Under the pieces are notes generated by a model. It saw nothing but the letters and a program-made list of their open reading frames with translations. It had not been told where the DNA came from and searched no databases. The translations under genes and the position numbers were made by a program. Positions 1 through 13,461 of a stretch of DNA of 64,000 bases are shown in pieces (the stretch's first letter is position 1; each line of letters begins with the position of its first letter). Origin of the DNA: Polytrichum commune. Its lineage: Eukaryota; Streptophyta; Polytrichopsida; Polytrichales; Polytrichaceae. The stretch covers positions 55,328,758 through 55,392,757 of the forward strand of contig OX485805.1 of the NCBI GenBank assembly GCA_950295325.1. The letters are read 5' to 3'.

Positions 1-3000
1 TTTTCTCACACGCAGTTTCCTTCCATTCAAGCATAGTTTTGTAAAGTATATAAAAATAAATAAATAAATCATACCTTGAAGGGGAGAATTGGAAATATCC
101 ATAAATTTTGACACTTGCACGAGGATCAAAAGGTCCATAAGTTAAGTGAGCTTCAGTACTAGTATATTGTCCACCATTCTAGCAACCATATCCAAATTTG
201 TTGATTGGAGAATTTTCCATTTTATGTTGACTATAGATCAAGAAAAAAAACTTGAGGTTAATTCTTTATTGCGGGTATCCTTTGTGTATTTTCATTTTTC
301 ATTAAAATTGTTCCCATTCTTCCAAACTTTATCCAAAAATATCTCTTGCAATTAGGGTGGAAGTTCAAAGAAATTCGGTAAAGATCCTTTTGGCTAGATT
401 GGGGTATTTGATCCAATATGGATATCAACCCCCAAAAAATGAGTTTTAAAAAAAAAACAATAGAGGGAAGCAAATTAATGTGGTCCTTTGTAAAACCAAC
501 TATCAAGAGTATTTAATTATGTTGGTTTAAGTCTCCATAGCCACGTTTTTAAAGTTGATTTATCTTAGCCTTAAAATTCATAGAGTTGACCATCTCACAA
601 GAAATTAGTTTGTGTTTCAACAATTTGAGTTGACAATTTTGATCTTGATATCTCATGGTATTTAGCTCTCAATTTAAGCTTATTTATTTCACAATTTTTT
701 TAGTAGTGCCACAGACGTTTACAAATCCAACACACTCTCTCTTGATGAATCCTTTGTTGACAATTTACTTCAAATTAACTCTCATTGATTATGAAATCTT
801 CTTTTTTGATAAGCTAGAGTTCCCAAACTTGTTTAAAGATTCGGCCATAGCTTTCTCATATCCTAATAAACTTAATTCCTCCAAATTGGATTAGATAATC
901 CAAAAAGCCGGAACTTAAAATTATAGCTAGGTGTATTTCTCTTTTTGTCAACCTTTCATACTTTGGTTGGATCCATATATGGGACATATGTTATCAATTC
1001 TAGACAAACTTTGCAAGTTTTAAGTATGAAATTACCACTTTATGAAATTAAAAAAAGGAAACATGTTAATACTTATTTTATTTATTTTTACCTTTTCCAA
1101 AGATGTCATTTGAATTTCTCACTCATGACTATAAGCTATCAAAATACCCTAGTAGACTTAACCACCTAGACTTCAATCTACCAAAGCCTACCCTGGCAAC
1201 AACACCAAAATGTAGTCTAGATTTTGGTATTGAAACCCTAAACCCTAAATTCTTACATGATTTTTTAGTTTTTCTTAATTAAATATTATTTTATTTATTC
1301 AGCCTGACAATGGTCTTTTACTTGGTCTTGGCCAAAGTAACCATTATATCCATAGATTCCAAAAATAGGCCAAACCACATATGCGGGTTAGTAGTTCATG
1401 GCATAGTTCATTACTTTAACCTCTTTCAATTTTGAGTTCAATTTATACTTTTACTCTCTTATTTATTAATCATTTAGAGGCTCAATCCATTTATTATATG
1501 TCAAGACTATTGGCTAATGTATTTTGTTACCATGTCTTGATTAATTTGAAGGTTTCCACTCTAACAATTTTGAATAAAATCATCTTAGGTCATTTCATAG
1601 ACTCATAATGCTTACTAGAATTCCAACAAACAAGTTGGCTTGTCTTCTCAACCTCTTCGCAACCAATGGTCTTGACAATCTTACTCTTTCATATCCTGCC
1701 AAGGGTTAGGAATGATAAAACACGGATGGTTCAAAATTGTTGAGACCATAGCCTCCTCATCTTCTCGATTTCATTAGCCTTTGTCTCTCTTCATTTAGAC
1801 ATGATTTTATCACAACATATTATAACGACATCAGACCGATTGCTTAATATGTTAAATGTATTTCAATTTTTATCAAGTTTCAAGCTTCTAATTGAATGAG
1901 GAGCATCATCCTACTTCACAATTCTTTAACCAACTTTATAAGCTCTTCAAGACTCTCACCTAGACAATGGCCTAGGTGAACTTTATTGGAGCCAAACTGA
2001 CAACTCAACTGTCACAAGCAATCCAATTAGGTTGTTAATACTTGTTGCGGACGAGACTGTTACTTGCAAACCTTCTTTCACGCACCTTTCTCAAGCATTG
2101 ACATTTTAACTTTCTTTGAAGCTTTTTCCAAATTTGATCCCAAGTCTACATTCAATCGTATTATCTCAATTAAGAGACATTAAACATTCATACACTTAAA
2201 ACACAATGTTAACCGGTTGCAAATTCCCTAGACTCTATAAATTGACTGATTGCTATGTGACAAGGACTTACTTCAATTGTCTCTATATTATAACCATGAA
2301 ATCGGCACGCACACAGTATGATATTCCTCAGGTGTTCACAAGTAATTAGACTATATGCTCCAATCAATGGTGCAATCATATAAATGACCTCATCAACGAT
2401 TTCTATTTGACCAAACAATAGTTTAATCTGAATTTTCTCAGAGGTTTTGCCTACTAAGGAAAGGAACATTTCTAAAACTAAGGAATTACTCCTTGCTATT
2501 GTGTATGCTCACAAGACTAGCCCAATCACTATGGCTTGATTCTTTAGATTACAATTCTTTCAAATTCTCTCACCACAAACAACAAGACATACATTCAATG
2601 GTAGTTGGATTAGTTTATCTCTCAATGACTCATGATTATGTATTTTAGTACTCCTGACCAAGGAATCACTCCTTCCCCAAAGATTGCCCCACAATCACAA
2701 TGATAAAATACTAAAATAGAATATTGGTAATCTAGTACAAACACCATGGATTCAATCCAATTACTCTAAGAACTAGAAAATTGACTAGGCAAGTATGTAT
2801 CACACATTAATGCTTCAAGACACACTTGTGCTTGATATTCAATTCCAATTGAAACTTTGAAAATCCGCCAGAGTTTCGGTATCACAAAAAATAAGTGTGG
2901 GGCTCCCTTCTTGTAAGAAATATCCTCTACTTATATCTGACAAAAAACCATTTGCTTGGCATGAGGAGGTGGAACTCTTCCTATGGGACTATGCTCGCTT

Positions 3001-5275
3001 TAAATCTTCCTTTACGGAATCTCTATACATAGACATACAATTGAAATGTCATTTGATTTTTCTAGTTTAAGATGGCCATTTTTACAATGTTTTTTCTTTG
3101 TAATTTTGAAAAAGGAAAAAAAATGGACACGACAACACTTGTGGGGACAAAAACATCAAATGACAATAGTAAAAGCAACAACACAACAAATACAACTTTG
3201 AATATTTGTATTCCATATTTATCAACCACATATTTGTGTAGTTTTGCAATCTAGTGTACGTTATATTGACGGTTGGATTTGTCCAAAAGTCATGCATAAA
3301 TCCAAATGTACTCAAATCATAGTTAATTAAAATTTTATCAACATCAAAATGTTTAACTTATTTAAATAATGCACTTGAAAAAAAATCAATGTTACTTAGG
3401 GTTGCTTATGACATAGTTAACTATAAATGAAAGCATGTGGCTCAAATATGTCAATATTGCCTTGAGAGGCCCAATTTGGGCGTCATAGGCACCTAGGGGT
3501 TAAGAGTTGTCAAATTTGGACTCATAAGAGATAAATAAGTCCGTTATTATTATTATTATTATTATTATTACTTTGACACCCCCGAATTATTGTAACTCTT
3601 CTGGGCATACCATACTCATGTATACCGGGATTATGCCAAGAGAAATAAACTGAAACTTGTCTTCATTTTATTTATGAGATATTTGCTAATTATTCTTCCC
3701 TTAAAAAGAAAATACTCAAGTAGCGTACTACACCTCACTCCATGCACCAAATATACAAATGTGTGGAACGATTGTTTTACCCAAAAAGAAGAGGTTTCAA
3801 GAAGCATTCCCTTTCATATCAAACAAACTTCTATTCATGTTCGATATTGGAATTGCAAAAACAAGTCTCAAACAACATTGGGTGAGATGACCATAAATAT
3901 ACATGAGTTATGTTTCTACCCTTTTGTATGTGATGGATGAATTTTACTTAGCCCAAAATTTATTACCATAATTTTTGTCATCACAACTATATACATGTAA
4001 AGCTTACTAGATGTATACAATAGTCTTGCACAATATTTGTCTTGGGGTGTGTAGTTGTGTTGGTTTTAATGTGTGTAGCTTGAGTGGCTACTTGGAATGT
4101 CCGGACACCAACCACCATTTGCTACCGACAACCATTTTTTTGTTCACTCACGGTAGAAATTACATATGAACTTCTCCACGACCTTGAGGACCACAATTGG
4201 TGGTAAAAGGATGGACCTTAGCCCAAAATTGCTACTATGAAACTACCGGCACCATCTTTTGCCAAATTCGTACCGAAATTTGTTTCCATTCAACCTGGTA
4301 GGCGGAATTTGGTAAGCTTCGTCAACATACATATGGGCATCTAGGATGTGGTGTATTGTGAACAACACCACCTTATTTCAAAATTGACTTTGTTTTCTTG
4401 TTCTTTCCCCCTCCCCCTTCATAACATTATTCAGATTTATAACAATGTTATGTGGGACTCATAATATTCCACGTAGTATTCCCAAATATTCCCCACATTT
4501 AGACTAAATGTCCCTCAAATCAAAGTCCACAAAACTAGTCGGTGACCAAGTCTAACATGAATGATGATTCACAATTTATAATATTATTTTTCCATAATAA
4601 AGGTATTACAAGGTGCATTGATAGTTGTGCAATATGCAGGTAATGCACCAACTCTATTCCTTCACATACATGAACCGGATCAATGGCTATATTTCAATTT
4701 ATAGTAAATATAATTTGAGTTAGATTATTACTCCATAATTGAGTATTTTGGAGATTACTTTGTATTATTCTTGCTTTGACTCACAAAGTTTATTCTCTTT
4801 TTACAATGAAAGATGTGGTGGTGGCAATGAGGCCGTTGTCCCACCATTTCTTGCCTTTCTTGCCTTTCTTTTAAAAAAAAAATCAAAGAAAAAGGGCCAC
4901 ATGTCACATTCTCTCTAAAACAAACACGTGACAAAAGAAATAAGAAACAATGTGGAAATGTGGAAATGTGGGGGGACTAGAAGTGCAAAAAGTGAGTATA
5001 CATGAAAAAGCTATGGGGACGTGGCATGCATGAAGCCAAGGTGACGACATAGCATGGGCAATAAAAAAAATTAATTAAAAGAAGAAAATCCACTTTGTCT
5101 TCAACTGCTCAATGGGGGCATGGTGATGGGACATGAGGCTTATGAGCATGAGCATAGGCATGGGCATACATGCATATGGTATGCACATGCATGGAAGGCG
5201 CACTGGCATAGGCATATAGTTGCATGGGTGCAATGGGCCGGGACGGCACGTGTGTAAACTAATCTTCTTACACCC
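1..5275. other. Gene-free AT-rich stretch
   Basis: I see no supportable gene. Open frames are short (88 codons or fewer), have no recognisable domain and lie in AT-rich DNA rich in stop codons. The stretch holds a short telomere-like CCCTAAA doublet near 1234..1247, a TTA microsatellite listed separately, and around 5130..5240 a run of imperfect GCATGG/GCATAG-type short repeats. It probably consists of old transposon sequence too decayed to classify by eye. Confidence 0.6.
3544..3570. repeat. (TTA)9 microsatellite
   Basis: Nine uninterrupted TTA units are visible. The flanks show no gene. Confidence 0.95.
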
Positions 5276-5284
5276 TTAAGGTAG

Positions 5285-5605
5285 ACGTGCCTAATTCGGT
5301 TACTTATCGTACTCAAACAACTATATTTGAGTGGTATTGTGTTTGGTATGGCTTCAAGAATAGATACCAAAATTACACGTGTTCAAAAGAGATTGGATTG
5401 CATGCTCATGATGTAATAACCATTTTAAGTTCAATATTCAACATAATTGACAGAGGAACATGTATGACCATTTGATAAACACGGAATTATTTATAATGTC
5501 CAAGATATTTGTACGATCTCTACAATTTATGAGAAAAGTGGTTGCCCCCCCCCCCACTGCCTCAATTTGGATTTGCCAACATCTCTTACTAATTGTGTAT
5601 TCCTT
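5285..5605 (+). repeat. Dispersed repeat C, copy 1
   Basis: This stretch matches 30740..31060 in the same orientation with many substitutions and small indels. Shared landmarks are GAGTGGTAT followed by GTTTGG, a CATAATTG block, TATGACC, an AATTTATGAG block and ACTAATTGT at the end. A run of 11 C at 5545..5555 lies inside this copy only. No coding frame is conserved between copies, so it looks like non-coding transposon sequence of unknown class. Confidence 0.65.
5545..5555. repeat. Poly-C run of 11
   Basis: Eleven consecutive C on the plus strand, within dispersed repeat C copy 1. The second copy of the repeat lacks the run, so it expanded or arose after the copies separated. Confidence 0.9.
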
Positions 5606-5794
5606 ATCTTAGGAGACACGGGCTAGTCAAAAGAGATAACCATTTAAGACCCATCCACAATCCATATTTGCGATGTGGGTCTATAATTCACCAATGCGTA
5701 GCTCTCGGTCCTAGGCTTCATTGTAGTTGCTCTTCCATAAAAAGTAGAGAAATTTTTCATACCATTTCATCCCCTTCCATTCAATTCTTAGTTC

Positions 5795-6140
5795 ACCAAC
5801 GTCACCATACCATTATGCGGGGCCATGGAACATGATCAAAGCATAAATGACTTATGAGAGTTAAATGGGACCCACTCAAATGCAAAGCAAATTGGGAAAA
5901 CTTGAATGTCTTGCGAAGAAGAGAAATATTCTTGATTAATTGCACATGAGAACATTTAGCACCAAATGATGTGAAATATTTTTGTAATCATGATGAAAAG
6001 ACTTCTTGTGGGTACTCCTTTGATGTCATAGCATTAAAGTGCTTGAATTCAAAGACACAAGGTGTTTGGCTTTAACTACATTTGAATTTCATGTCATTGC
6101 GGGCGTCTTAATACAACTCATAACAAATTGTGCCTTCAAA
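5795..6140 (+). repeat. Direct duplication H, copy 1
   Basis: The segment is repeated in the same orientation at 6836..7185, about 1.04 kb away. A long nearly identical block (CCATGGAACATGATCAAA onward through GGGACCCAC) is followed by the shared GATGTGAAATA, AATCATGATGAAAAGACTTC and GTCATAGCATT blocks. The open frames inside differ between copies, which argues against coding function. Confidence 0.75.
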
Positions 6141-6209
6141 GAAATAGAAGAAAAAACGGTATATTATCTACCAGTGTGAATTTGAGCATGTTGATCTTGA
6201 ATTAATTAT

Positions 6210-6680
6210 GGTTATCCATGATGCAATTTTAAGGTGTTTTGCCTTCCTTTCGAAAGGTGGGCTCTTTCTATTTTTATAAAGAGGGGGAGGGGGAGGGGTG
6301 TTTGTTTATTGTCTAGTTTTCTTTTGTTGAGTACGAGATATGTGAGGTATTTGATGGTATTTTGGTGTATTTTTTTCATGAGAGCTTTAATGTTGGGTTT
6401 GGGAATGGTGAGGTCATTGAGTTCTTTATTGAGTGTTTGTGTATGGTGCCTCTTACTCTGGCTGTGACGGTTATGAGGGGGTTTACTTGTCATCCGTTGT
6501 TGCTTAGAGTGTTTATTAGTGGATCATATTTAGTGTGTTTTTGTCCAAGGGCTTGTTGTAGGTATTTGTCATGGCAATATGTGAATTTTTATAAATTGGA
6601 GTGTGTGTGAGTGGGAGGGAGTTATTGGTGTTTGGCTAGTGTTGGGTGCTCCTATTATGCATAGGATGTATAGTCTTAGT
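6210..6680. other. G+T-skewed segment between the H copies
   Basis: The plus strand is strikingly rich in G and T and poor in C for roughly 450 bases, unlike its flanks. As a result three overlapping frames stay open for 77 to 93 codons, but none resembles a known protein and their hydrophobic and Cys-rich look follows from the base skew. It lies between two direct copies of repeat H and may be an insertion. Confidence 0.5.
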
Positions 6681-6835
6681 TTTGCTAGGCACAGATATGG
6701 TGGGTGGGTACATGTACATCTCAATATCCAATTTTAAATTGTTGAGTCGGGAGGTTTGTTGTGGAGGTTCCCTGCGATAATTAATGTGAAAAAATTGGGT
6801 GGATTTGGTAGCTTGTAGTGTCCGGCCTATAAAGT

Positions 6836-7185
6836 GTACCAATGTCATCATGCCGTTATGTAGGGTCCATGGAACATGATCAAAACATAAATGACTTATG
6901 AGAGTTAAATGGGACCCACCCAAATGCAAAGCATATTGAGAAACTTGAACGTGGCTTCGGGGCACCTCCTAGTGGGGGACCCACCTAAATTTACCACCAC
7001 ATGATGTGAAATAGTTTTTTAAAGGTTTTGTAATCATGATGAAAAGACTTCGTATGGGCACTCCTTTAATGTCATAGCATTGAAGTGCCTGAATTCAAAG
7101 GCACGAGGTGCTTGGCTTTTACTACAGTTGAATTTCACATCACTGCATACATCACTGCATACAACTCAAAACAAATAGTGTCTTC
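6836..7185 (+). repeat. Direct duplication H, copy 2
   Basis: Second copy of the segment at 5795..6140. It carries an extra piece of about 30 bases (CACCTCCTAGTGGGGGACCC region near 6963..6982) that copy 1 lacks, so the two differ by indels as well as substitutions. Confidence 0.75.
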
Positions 7186-9289
7186 ACATGAGATCTCATA
7201 GTTGATAATTTCTCAAACAATGGGTATTCACACGTAGTGTACTACATTTTATTATTATTATTTGTATGTTTGTAATTGGTGATACAACTAACACAAAATT
7301 TAGGTGTGCATCTCACCATTCTTGTAAAGAAAAAATGTTGTGTACAAGTAAACCATAAGGTAGTTCAAGGTTTGGAAGTTGTAAGCATTCAAAAAATGGG
7401 AGGTTGAATGTTGAATCCTTTCAACATAGACAAGTCAAAATTTGCACGGGTTCAAAGCCATCATAACATTGTTTGGACGCTAAATCAAGTTCTTTTTTCA
7501 ATTCTAAATGAAGCCATATAATGTGGGAGGGAGGATTTTTGTGGTGTGTCAAGTTTACCATGGCATTTGGGTGGCTGGATATAAACATGATGTGATATGT
7601 ATGTGAGAGGGACGTTGTATTGTAATCCCATTGGTAGAAGCCAATACTTAGAGGGCTCCCTATTTCATTCTTACATGTGCCCATTGTAAATCCACTTGGG
7701 ATACAAGTGAGTCGTGGCTAATGTGGGCATGACATGTGACAACATGTGAAAGAAAAATTATTATTTTGTGTCGGAATACAAAACCCTTTGTGGTATTGGA
7801 CCATGTTATTCTATGTGAGCTAGAATTCTCCAATTGGCCCGGATTATGCTCATTTCCACTCAAGGCAATTGTTGGTAAAGGAGTCAACAATGCATGCTCA
7901 CATTGAATATGAGAGCCAAATACTTGAGAATCTTTGGCCTTGGAAGCAAGAGCCCACAAACACATCCTATGTTGCTTGAGTAATGTTATGATGTTGGGCG
8001 GTTTTATAGGTCAATAAAAAAACCTTGAGTGATTGTTCTCCAAATTTTAGTAATTTGGAAGGCTAACTACATTCGTTCCTTGGACATGACATTATTAAAA
8101 GACCGTACAAACATGAGTAATTGATGTCTTTTGAAATTAAGGCTATAGTGTAACACATGTGTTGGAATCATACCTCTTACCCCTCACCCCACATGTTATA
8201 TAATATGGTTATTTGAAAATACCGCTATTCCTTTCCTCCACCATAGGTTCTCGATGTAAGCTTTTATATATGAAACCAAATTTGAAGGTGAAACACGAGG
8301 GTGATGTGATTAGATTAAAAAGTATCAGCAAAGCATCCCCAAAATGCTAAAAATAGATATACATTGATTTGGGTTTTTCATAACAAAACATGAGCCCACA
8401 TTTGGTATCAAGCAATTGTAGCTTGCCCTAAATAAAATGATAGATTTTATTCCATAATATTACATTAGCTATCCCAAAGACTCTTATTGCACTAGTGGTC
8501 CACTAGTGGGTATATGATTGGGTAGAAACCATAGTTTAATCAAACAATTGTTATTGTGTCGTGAGACAAGTTTAAAACTTGTAATGTAATTTTACTTTAT
8601 TTTCAAATTCGAAGGTAGGTTATAAAGAGGTAGTGGTATTTGGAACCCAAAGATCGGATGGTTTATTACAAGCCCGAGTACTTGAAGTTTTCCACCCTTG
8701 TTGAAAATGCATTGACAACCACTCAAATAGGTCGCCAACATGTATTTATATCCCACCAAAACAACCACATCCAACACAAAGAACATGCATGAAGATATTT
8801 GAAACAACTCGGTCACTATTCTTGCTTCATTATTATGATCAATCGGCTATTCATTGATATGCTTCGGTTATTCCTTGTCCTTTTCACTTAGAATAGAAAA
8901 TATCTAAAATCGGGTTTGGTTAGTTTCCTAAGGTAAACCATTTTGATTTTGAATTGATATTTTGGGAACATGAACCGGTTCATCCGTACCTAGTTGCGGG
9001 TTCTCCCCGTTCATTGATCCACTGAAAGTAAACATTTCTTAACTTTGCCTTTGTATATACTTATTTATGTTACATAGAATGGCCAAAGTTTGTGGCCTTG
9101 GGATGCTAAACGAGGTATGCTAATTCATGAGTTTTGTAGAATCTCTTTGTCTTGTATTGTGTGGCATACTCAACCATAGGTTGAATGTTACGTGTGAGAT
9201 GTTAGAGTTATCCGTAAAGTCTCTCAAAGTGGGACAAAACCATGGTTTATCCTTCTTTGAAATATCTTTCTAATGAGAGTTCGTTAGCT
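7186..9289. other. No gene seen
   Basis: Open frames here reach 101 codons on the minus strand (7660..7965) but lack a recognisable domain, a favourable start context and any splice partner I could find. I see no clear repeat structure and treat the stretch as decayed intergenic DNA. Confidence 0.5.
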
Positions 9290-9620
9290 CGCCGTGTATC
9301 GGAGCTTGTTTTGCAAGTTAGGTGAAAATTTCGGGACTTTCTTTTGCAATTTTAAATGTTTTGAGATAACTTTAGGATCTGAAACATGGTATGCGCATTG
9401 GGACGCGCTTTGTTAAACCTTGGATTGACCTATGCAAGGTTATCTTGGCTCACCCATCCTAGTAGGATAAGTTAGAAAACTGATTTTTTTAATAGCCCGA
9501 CACCACTCTTTGTGTATGGTAATTTAAGCACTAAGGAAAACTTGGGTGACTTTGTGTTGATTCTTATCAACACAAGGTTTGGGACTCAAACCCATGATTT
9601 CGTTTGCTTTATTCTACAAA
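9290..9620 (+). repeat. Dispersed repeat B, copy 1
   Basis: Three diverged copies of this repeat lie in the window (also 29850..30115 and 44300..44670), all in the same orientation. Shared landmarks are a TTTAGGATCT-like start, the CACCCAT / GACAAGCTAG block, AATAGCCCGA(C/A)ACCACTC, CTTGGGTGGCTTT and a terminal AAATAACT. No frame is conserved, so it is probably a non-autonomous retroelement or LTR fragment. Confidence 0.65.
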
Positions 9621-10000
9621 TAACTCTATTGTAAAACGGTTGAAGATGGTAATATATCTTCTAAAACAAATATCAATGTATTTGTCTTGTAGATTTGGAT
9701 TTAAGAATGAATATTTGTGTTCCATTCTTGAAGATTCTTACCACTTCATAGTTGGCGATTGTTTAAAGTTCAAAAACCTTAAAATATTGTTAACATGAAT
9801 TTGTCCAATACAATTCGAGTAATCCTATATCATTATTCACAACTTGAACATGGACCCTAGTATAAAGTCCTTGGGCCCAAAGTTTTGGTCTTCACCAATA
9901 GGATTGTTTGATTTTGGATTTTTGTTTGGTTTTGGACACTATTGTAAAACTCACCTTTACTCAGTTTTGAATTCTAGCATTTGAAGCGGCCTACATCCAC

Positions 10001-10030
10001 AAAGAAAAAGAAAAAGAAAAAGAAAAAGAA
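10001..10030. repeat. (AAAAAG)5 microsatellite
   Basis: Five AAAAAG-type units in a row, just upstream of the repeat segment at 10058..10470. Confidence 0.9.
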
Positions 10031-10057
10031 TGCATCATTAGAGAAATCCGTTAAGTA

Positions 10058-10470
10058 TTGGTGTTAGGGGGTGAAGGCCGGCAATTTCGTGTAGCATGTC
10101 TAAAACATGGCTTGACACTGTTACTAGGGGTTACTAAGGGCCACTTCACGCATGTGCCAAGAGCCGTGACCAAGAAATTGTGGAAGCCGAAAAGAAAATG
10201 TTCAAAGGACGTCCCAACGCACCTCCAAAATCATGTAGTATGGTCACGGACCCTCAAGTGTAGTGTGAAGTCATATGTGACCAGATCCTCAACCAAATGC
10301 TATTTCAATGAATGTCTATTCATGCGGGTCCTCACACATAATAAAGTAGAATACATCATCGGTTGTGAGCGTTCAGAGTGCCATGGTCTCTCCAATTTTA
10401 TGTTAGCTAAGGCCTACCTCCAAGAGGTGGTCTTTGAAAATAGCCAAAGCGACCATGAAATATGATCCAT
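10058..10470 (+). repeat. Dispersed repeat L fragment
   Basis: A 135-codon frame is open here but has no recognisable domain. Pieces of the DNA recur elsewhere: the GGGCCACTTCAC start matches 53232..53243, and the CACCTCCAAGAGGTGG palindrome near 10417 matches the centre of the hairpin at 53415..53485. I therefore read it as repeat DNA with a fortuitous frame. A fragment of an unknown transposon protein is not excluded. Confidence 0.4.
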
Positions 10471-10944
10471 TTGATGCCATGTAGGAATCCATATAGACTT
10501 TTACATTCATCATCTTGCATTCACATACTCCGTTGGTCCCTCAAGCGTAGTGTGAAGTAGCGAACTTGGACCGGCCCCGCTTTTCCACCAATGAGAGTGC
10601 TTGAACTATACTGGCTCATGGGCTCTCAGTCTTGTGTGTGGAGTGGCCCTAAACTAAGCTCGAACTAGAAACTCGTTTCTTCGAGCCCGTTGACGTCCCC
10701 AAACATTTTTCGTGCTCCATTCTGTATATCATAGCGAGTACAATCTGGGGTGTGAGGCCGGACCGCCGTGTTCTACAACGCGTGAGTGTTGCAGGGGTCA
10801 TTCAATGCTAGATTCCTTCGTCACCCATTCTCGGATCGATCGCTCCTTTGCTGCTACGCGATTCGGTAGTGCAGCCGCTAAGCTTTCCATGCAGGCGGTG
10901 ATTGTTAGATGTGCATGCACTCAACTGACACCATAGTGGTTGGA

Positions 10945-11600
10945 TCTGGTGGAGATCGAGTGAATGCCTCCGCACGTGGACATGCGCAAGCATTCAACAG
11001 TATGTTTGGGCACAGACTCCATGAGCGAGCCGAAGGTGATCAGTGATCGGGTGCCGATGGGCAAGTGCGCATCAACTAGGATGTTACATGCATGAATGCA
11101 TGAATGCACGAGTTGGGTGGAGATTCGGTGGGTAAGCTCAATGCTTTCGTAGACAGGACTGCATGCTCTGATTCGGTGAGAGACTCCGTAGGCCAGTGCA
11201 TCGAGCACCAATTAGCGGGCGATTAATTGGCAAGTGTGCACAAGATGAATTGTCACCTGAGTAGTGCACAAGTTGGGTGGAGATTGGGTGAGTAAGCTCA
11301 GTAATTTCGTAGATGGGATTGCATTCTCTAATTCGGTGGGTGACTCCGTAGGCCAGTGCATCGAGCACCGATTAGCGGGCGATTAATTGGCAAGTGTGCA
11401 CAAGATGAATTGTCACCTGAGTAGTGCACAAGTTGGGTGGAGATTGGGTGAGTAAGCTCAGTGATGATTTCGTAGATGGGATTGCATTCTCTAATTCGGT
11501 GAGTGACTCCGTAGGCCAGTGCATCGAGCACCGATTGGCAAGTGCACATCATCAACTTAGTCATCGCCTGAGTGAAGGAGCTGGGTGGTCGCGAGTGCCC
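10945..11600 (+). repeat. Tandem array, 160-bp unit, about four copies
   Basis: The landmark AGTTGGGTGGAGATT recurs at 11111, 11271 and 11431, exactly 160 bases apart each time, with partial diverged units before (near 10945) and after (near 11580). The middle units are almost identical and share GACTCCGTAGGCCAGTGCAT and GCGGGCGATTAATTGG. The minus-strand frames repeat with the units and merely reflect the 160-bp periodicity. The array is more GC-rich than its flanks. Confidence 0.9.
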
Positions 11601-13036
11601 AAGGTGCCGAGGTCGGCTTAATCAGCAGCCCGAATACACACAAGAGTCCAGTCACACTCCGGATTCTAGTGTTAACATTATACTGTAGATCAAAGGGATG
11701 CATGCCTGGGTGGGTACAAAGTATGGCTCTACATAACGGATCACTCTATTCTCAACACACTCTTTTCCTTCAATGCTATTTACATAAGGTAGCCAAGGGC
11801 CAATTTACACAAGCGACCAAAGGGTTGTGCAAAAAATGATTTGGAGTTTCTTTGTGGTCATGATCAGTGGTCCGTGACAAAGCGTTGACCGTGACCGAAA
11901 GAAATTCACACCGCTTTTCAATTTGTCCAAGTTTTTTAAAAAGAAGAAAAGAACATGGGTTTCTCTCACCCACCGGATATGGTGTACACTGTTAAGCAAA
12001 TGTAGACCGGGCTGGTAGTGTTTCTAAGGTATGCTACCCTAAGTGATTGCATTAGAAATCTTCTTTATCCGTAAATGTCAACTCTTAGTTGATTAGACAT
12101 TGGTGTCACTAGATTTATCAATTCCTTCTTGAATGCTTAGCATGATAAACTATATCAAATATGGTAGTCACACAATTACTATTTCACTCATTAACCTTTG
12201 ACTATTCTTTTAGGGAAAATTGTGCTTCGAATTGGGCTTATTACGAAATGACCTCATAGTCGGGGGATGTTTTTAATATGAAAACATGTTGACAATTTTT
12301 GTCAAGGAAATTGATATTGGATCTGATCCAAAACAAACTCCTCACAAGGTTTTCTTTTGATATTCCAAATTCTATGAGGTCAAAAATATTTGGTACATGT
12401 AAATGCTTGATAAAGTAGGAAGTACAACCTTGTTCTTGTATAATGTGACAAGAAACGAGTATGGATGAGAAAATTTTGAAGTCCACACAAATTTAAAAAA
12501 AAATTCAGGTCCCATAGTTGCACAAATTACAATGTCATTTCATATATCCAATACACAATGGACAACATGGTTGGACGTTGGGTTGGTGTTGTCATCATGC
12601 CATTGTTCCCCATTGTTATGAGAATGGTGAATGAAAACGGCGAGGTGGCAACCATGGGGGTTTGGTTTGGACCATTGGGGTTTGGGGGGGGGGCATGCCA
12701 CATTAAGATGATTTATGATTCACATGTATGATTGTCAATGGTTATTTGAATGCTATGATATGTAAATATCATAATAAATGTATTAAAAGTTTATAATTCA
12801 TTACGTAATCAACCAAGGTCTAGTCCATATGTACAAGATGCTTGAGTTGTATGATATGATCCTCCAATAAAAGTGCACATGCATGTACATTCATGATAGT
12901 ATTAAAATGGATGATTTTGTAATAACAAAAGTATACAATCAAACTATTTGCTAAGGATTCACACATCTTCCATGAAACTCAATCTATTAAAAGTTTGTCG
13001 ACGGATCTGCCCGTAGATTTAAATGAATATACTTCT
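11601..13036. other. No gene seen
   Basis: I see no gene. A segment near 11769..11830 resembles the GGGCCA...CACTT(C/T)AC family seen at 10130 and 53230. A run of 10 G lies at 12684..12693. Other open frames are under 85 codons and show no domain. Confidence 0.5.
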
Positions 13037-13461
13037 ATATGAGTCCCGAGGAGGTCACTCCATTGTCAAGTTGAAAACCATGTGCAAAAGAAGTTTGCTA
13101 CCCCTATATTATATGCCATAGATAATTTTAAAAATTATGATATTTTTTCTATATATACATATCCATTTATAATATCTTTTGTATATTTTTTTGAAATTTT
13201 TAGTCATCTCCATTTTTTCTAGTAATTGTTTTAGTTCAATTCTGCGTCATTCTAGTTAGAAACGGTATGTTTTCTAGAAAAACAAATTATCAAATTTGGT
13301 TATGAATTTTTACTATGTAATAGATACCATGTATATGTACTCATAAATTTTTTTGATAAAAGTTTGATCCATTTTGTTGATGCAATTTAGAAAAAGTAGA
13401 TTTTTTTCTTTCGCATATGGTTTTCAACTTGACAATGGAGTGACCTCCCCGGGATATGAGT
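13037..13461. mobile_element. hAT-like MITE, copy 1 (with target duplication)
   Basis: A 409-bp element at 13045..13453 is flanked by the 8-bp direct repeat ATATGAGT at 13037..13044 and 13454..13461. Its long terminal inverted repeats of about 40 bases start CCCG(A/G)GGAGGTCAC. The interior is very AT-rich and non-coding. An 8-bp target duplication is typical of hAT transposons; assignment to that superfamily is inferred because no transposase is present. The related copy at 39341..39755 is similar along its full length. Confidence 0.88.
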
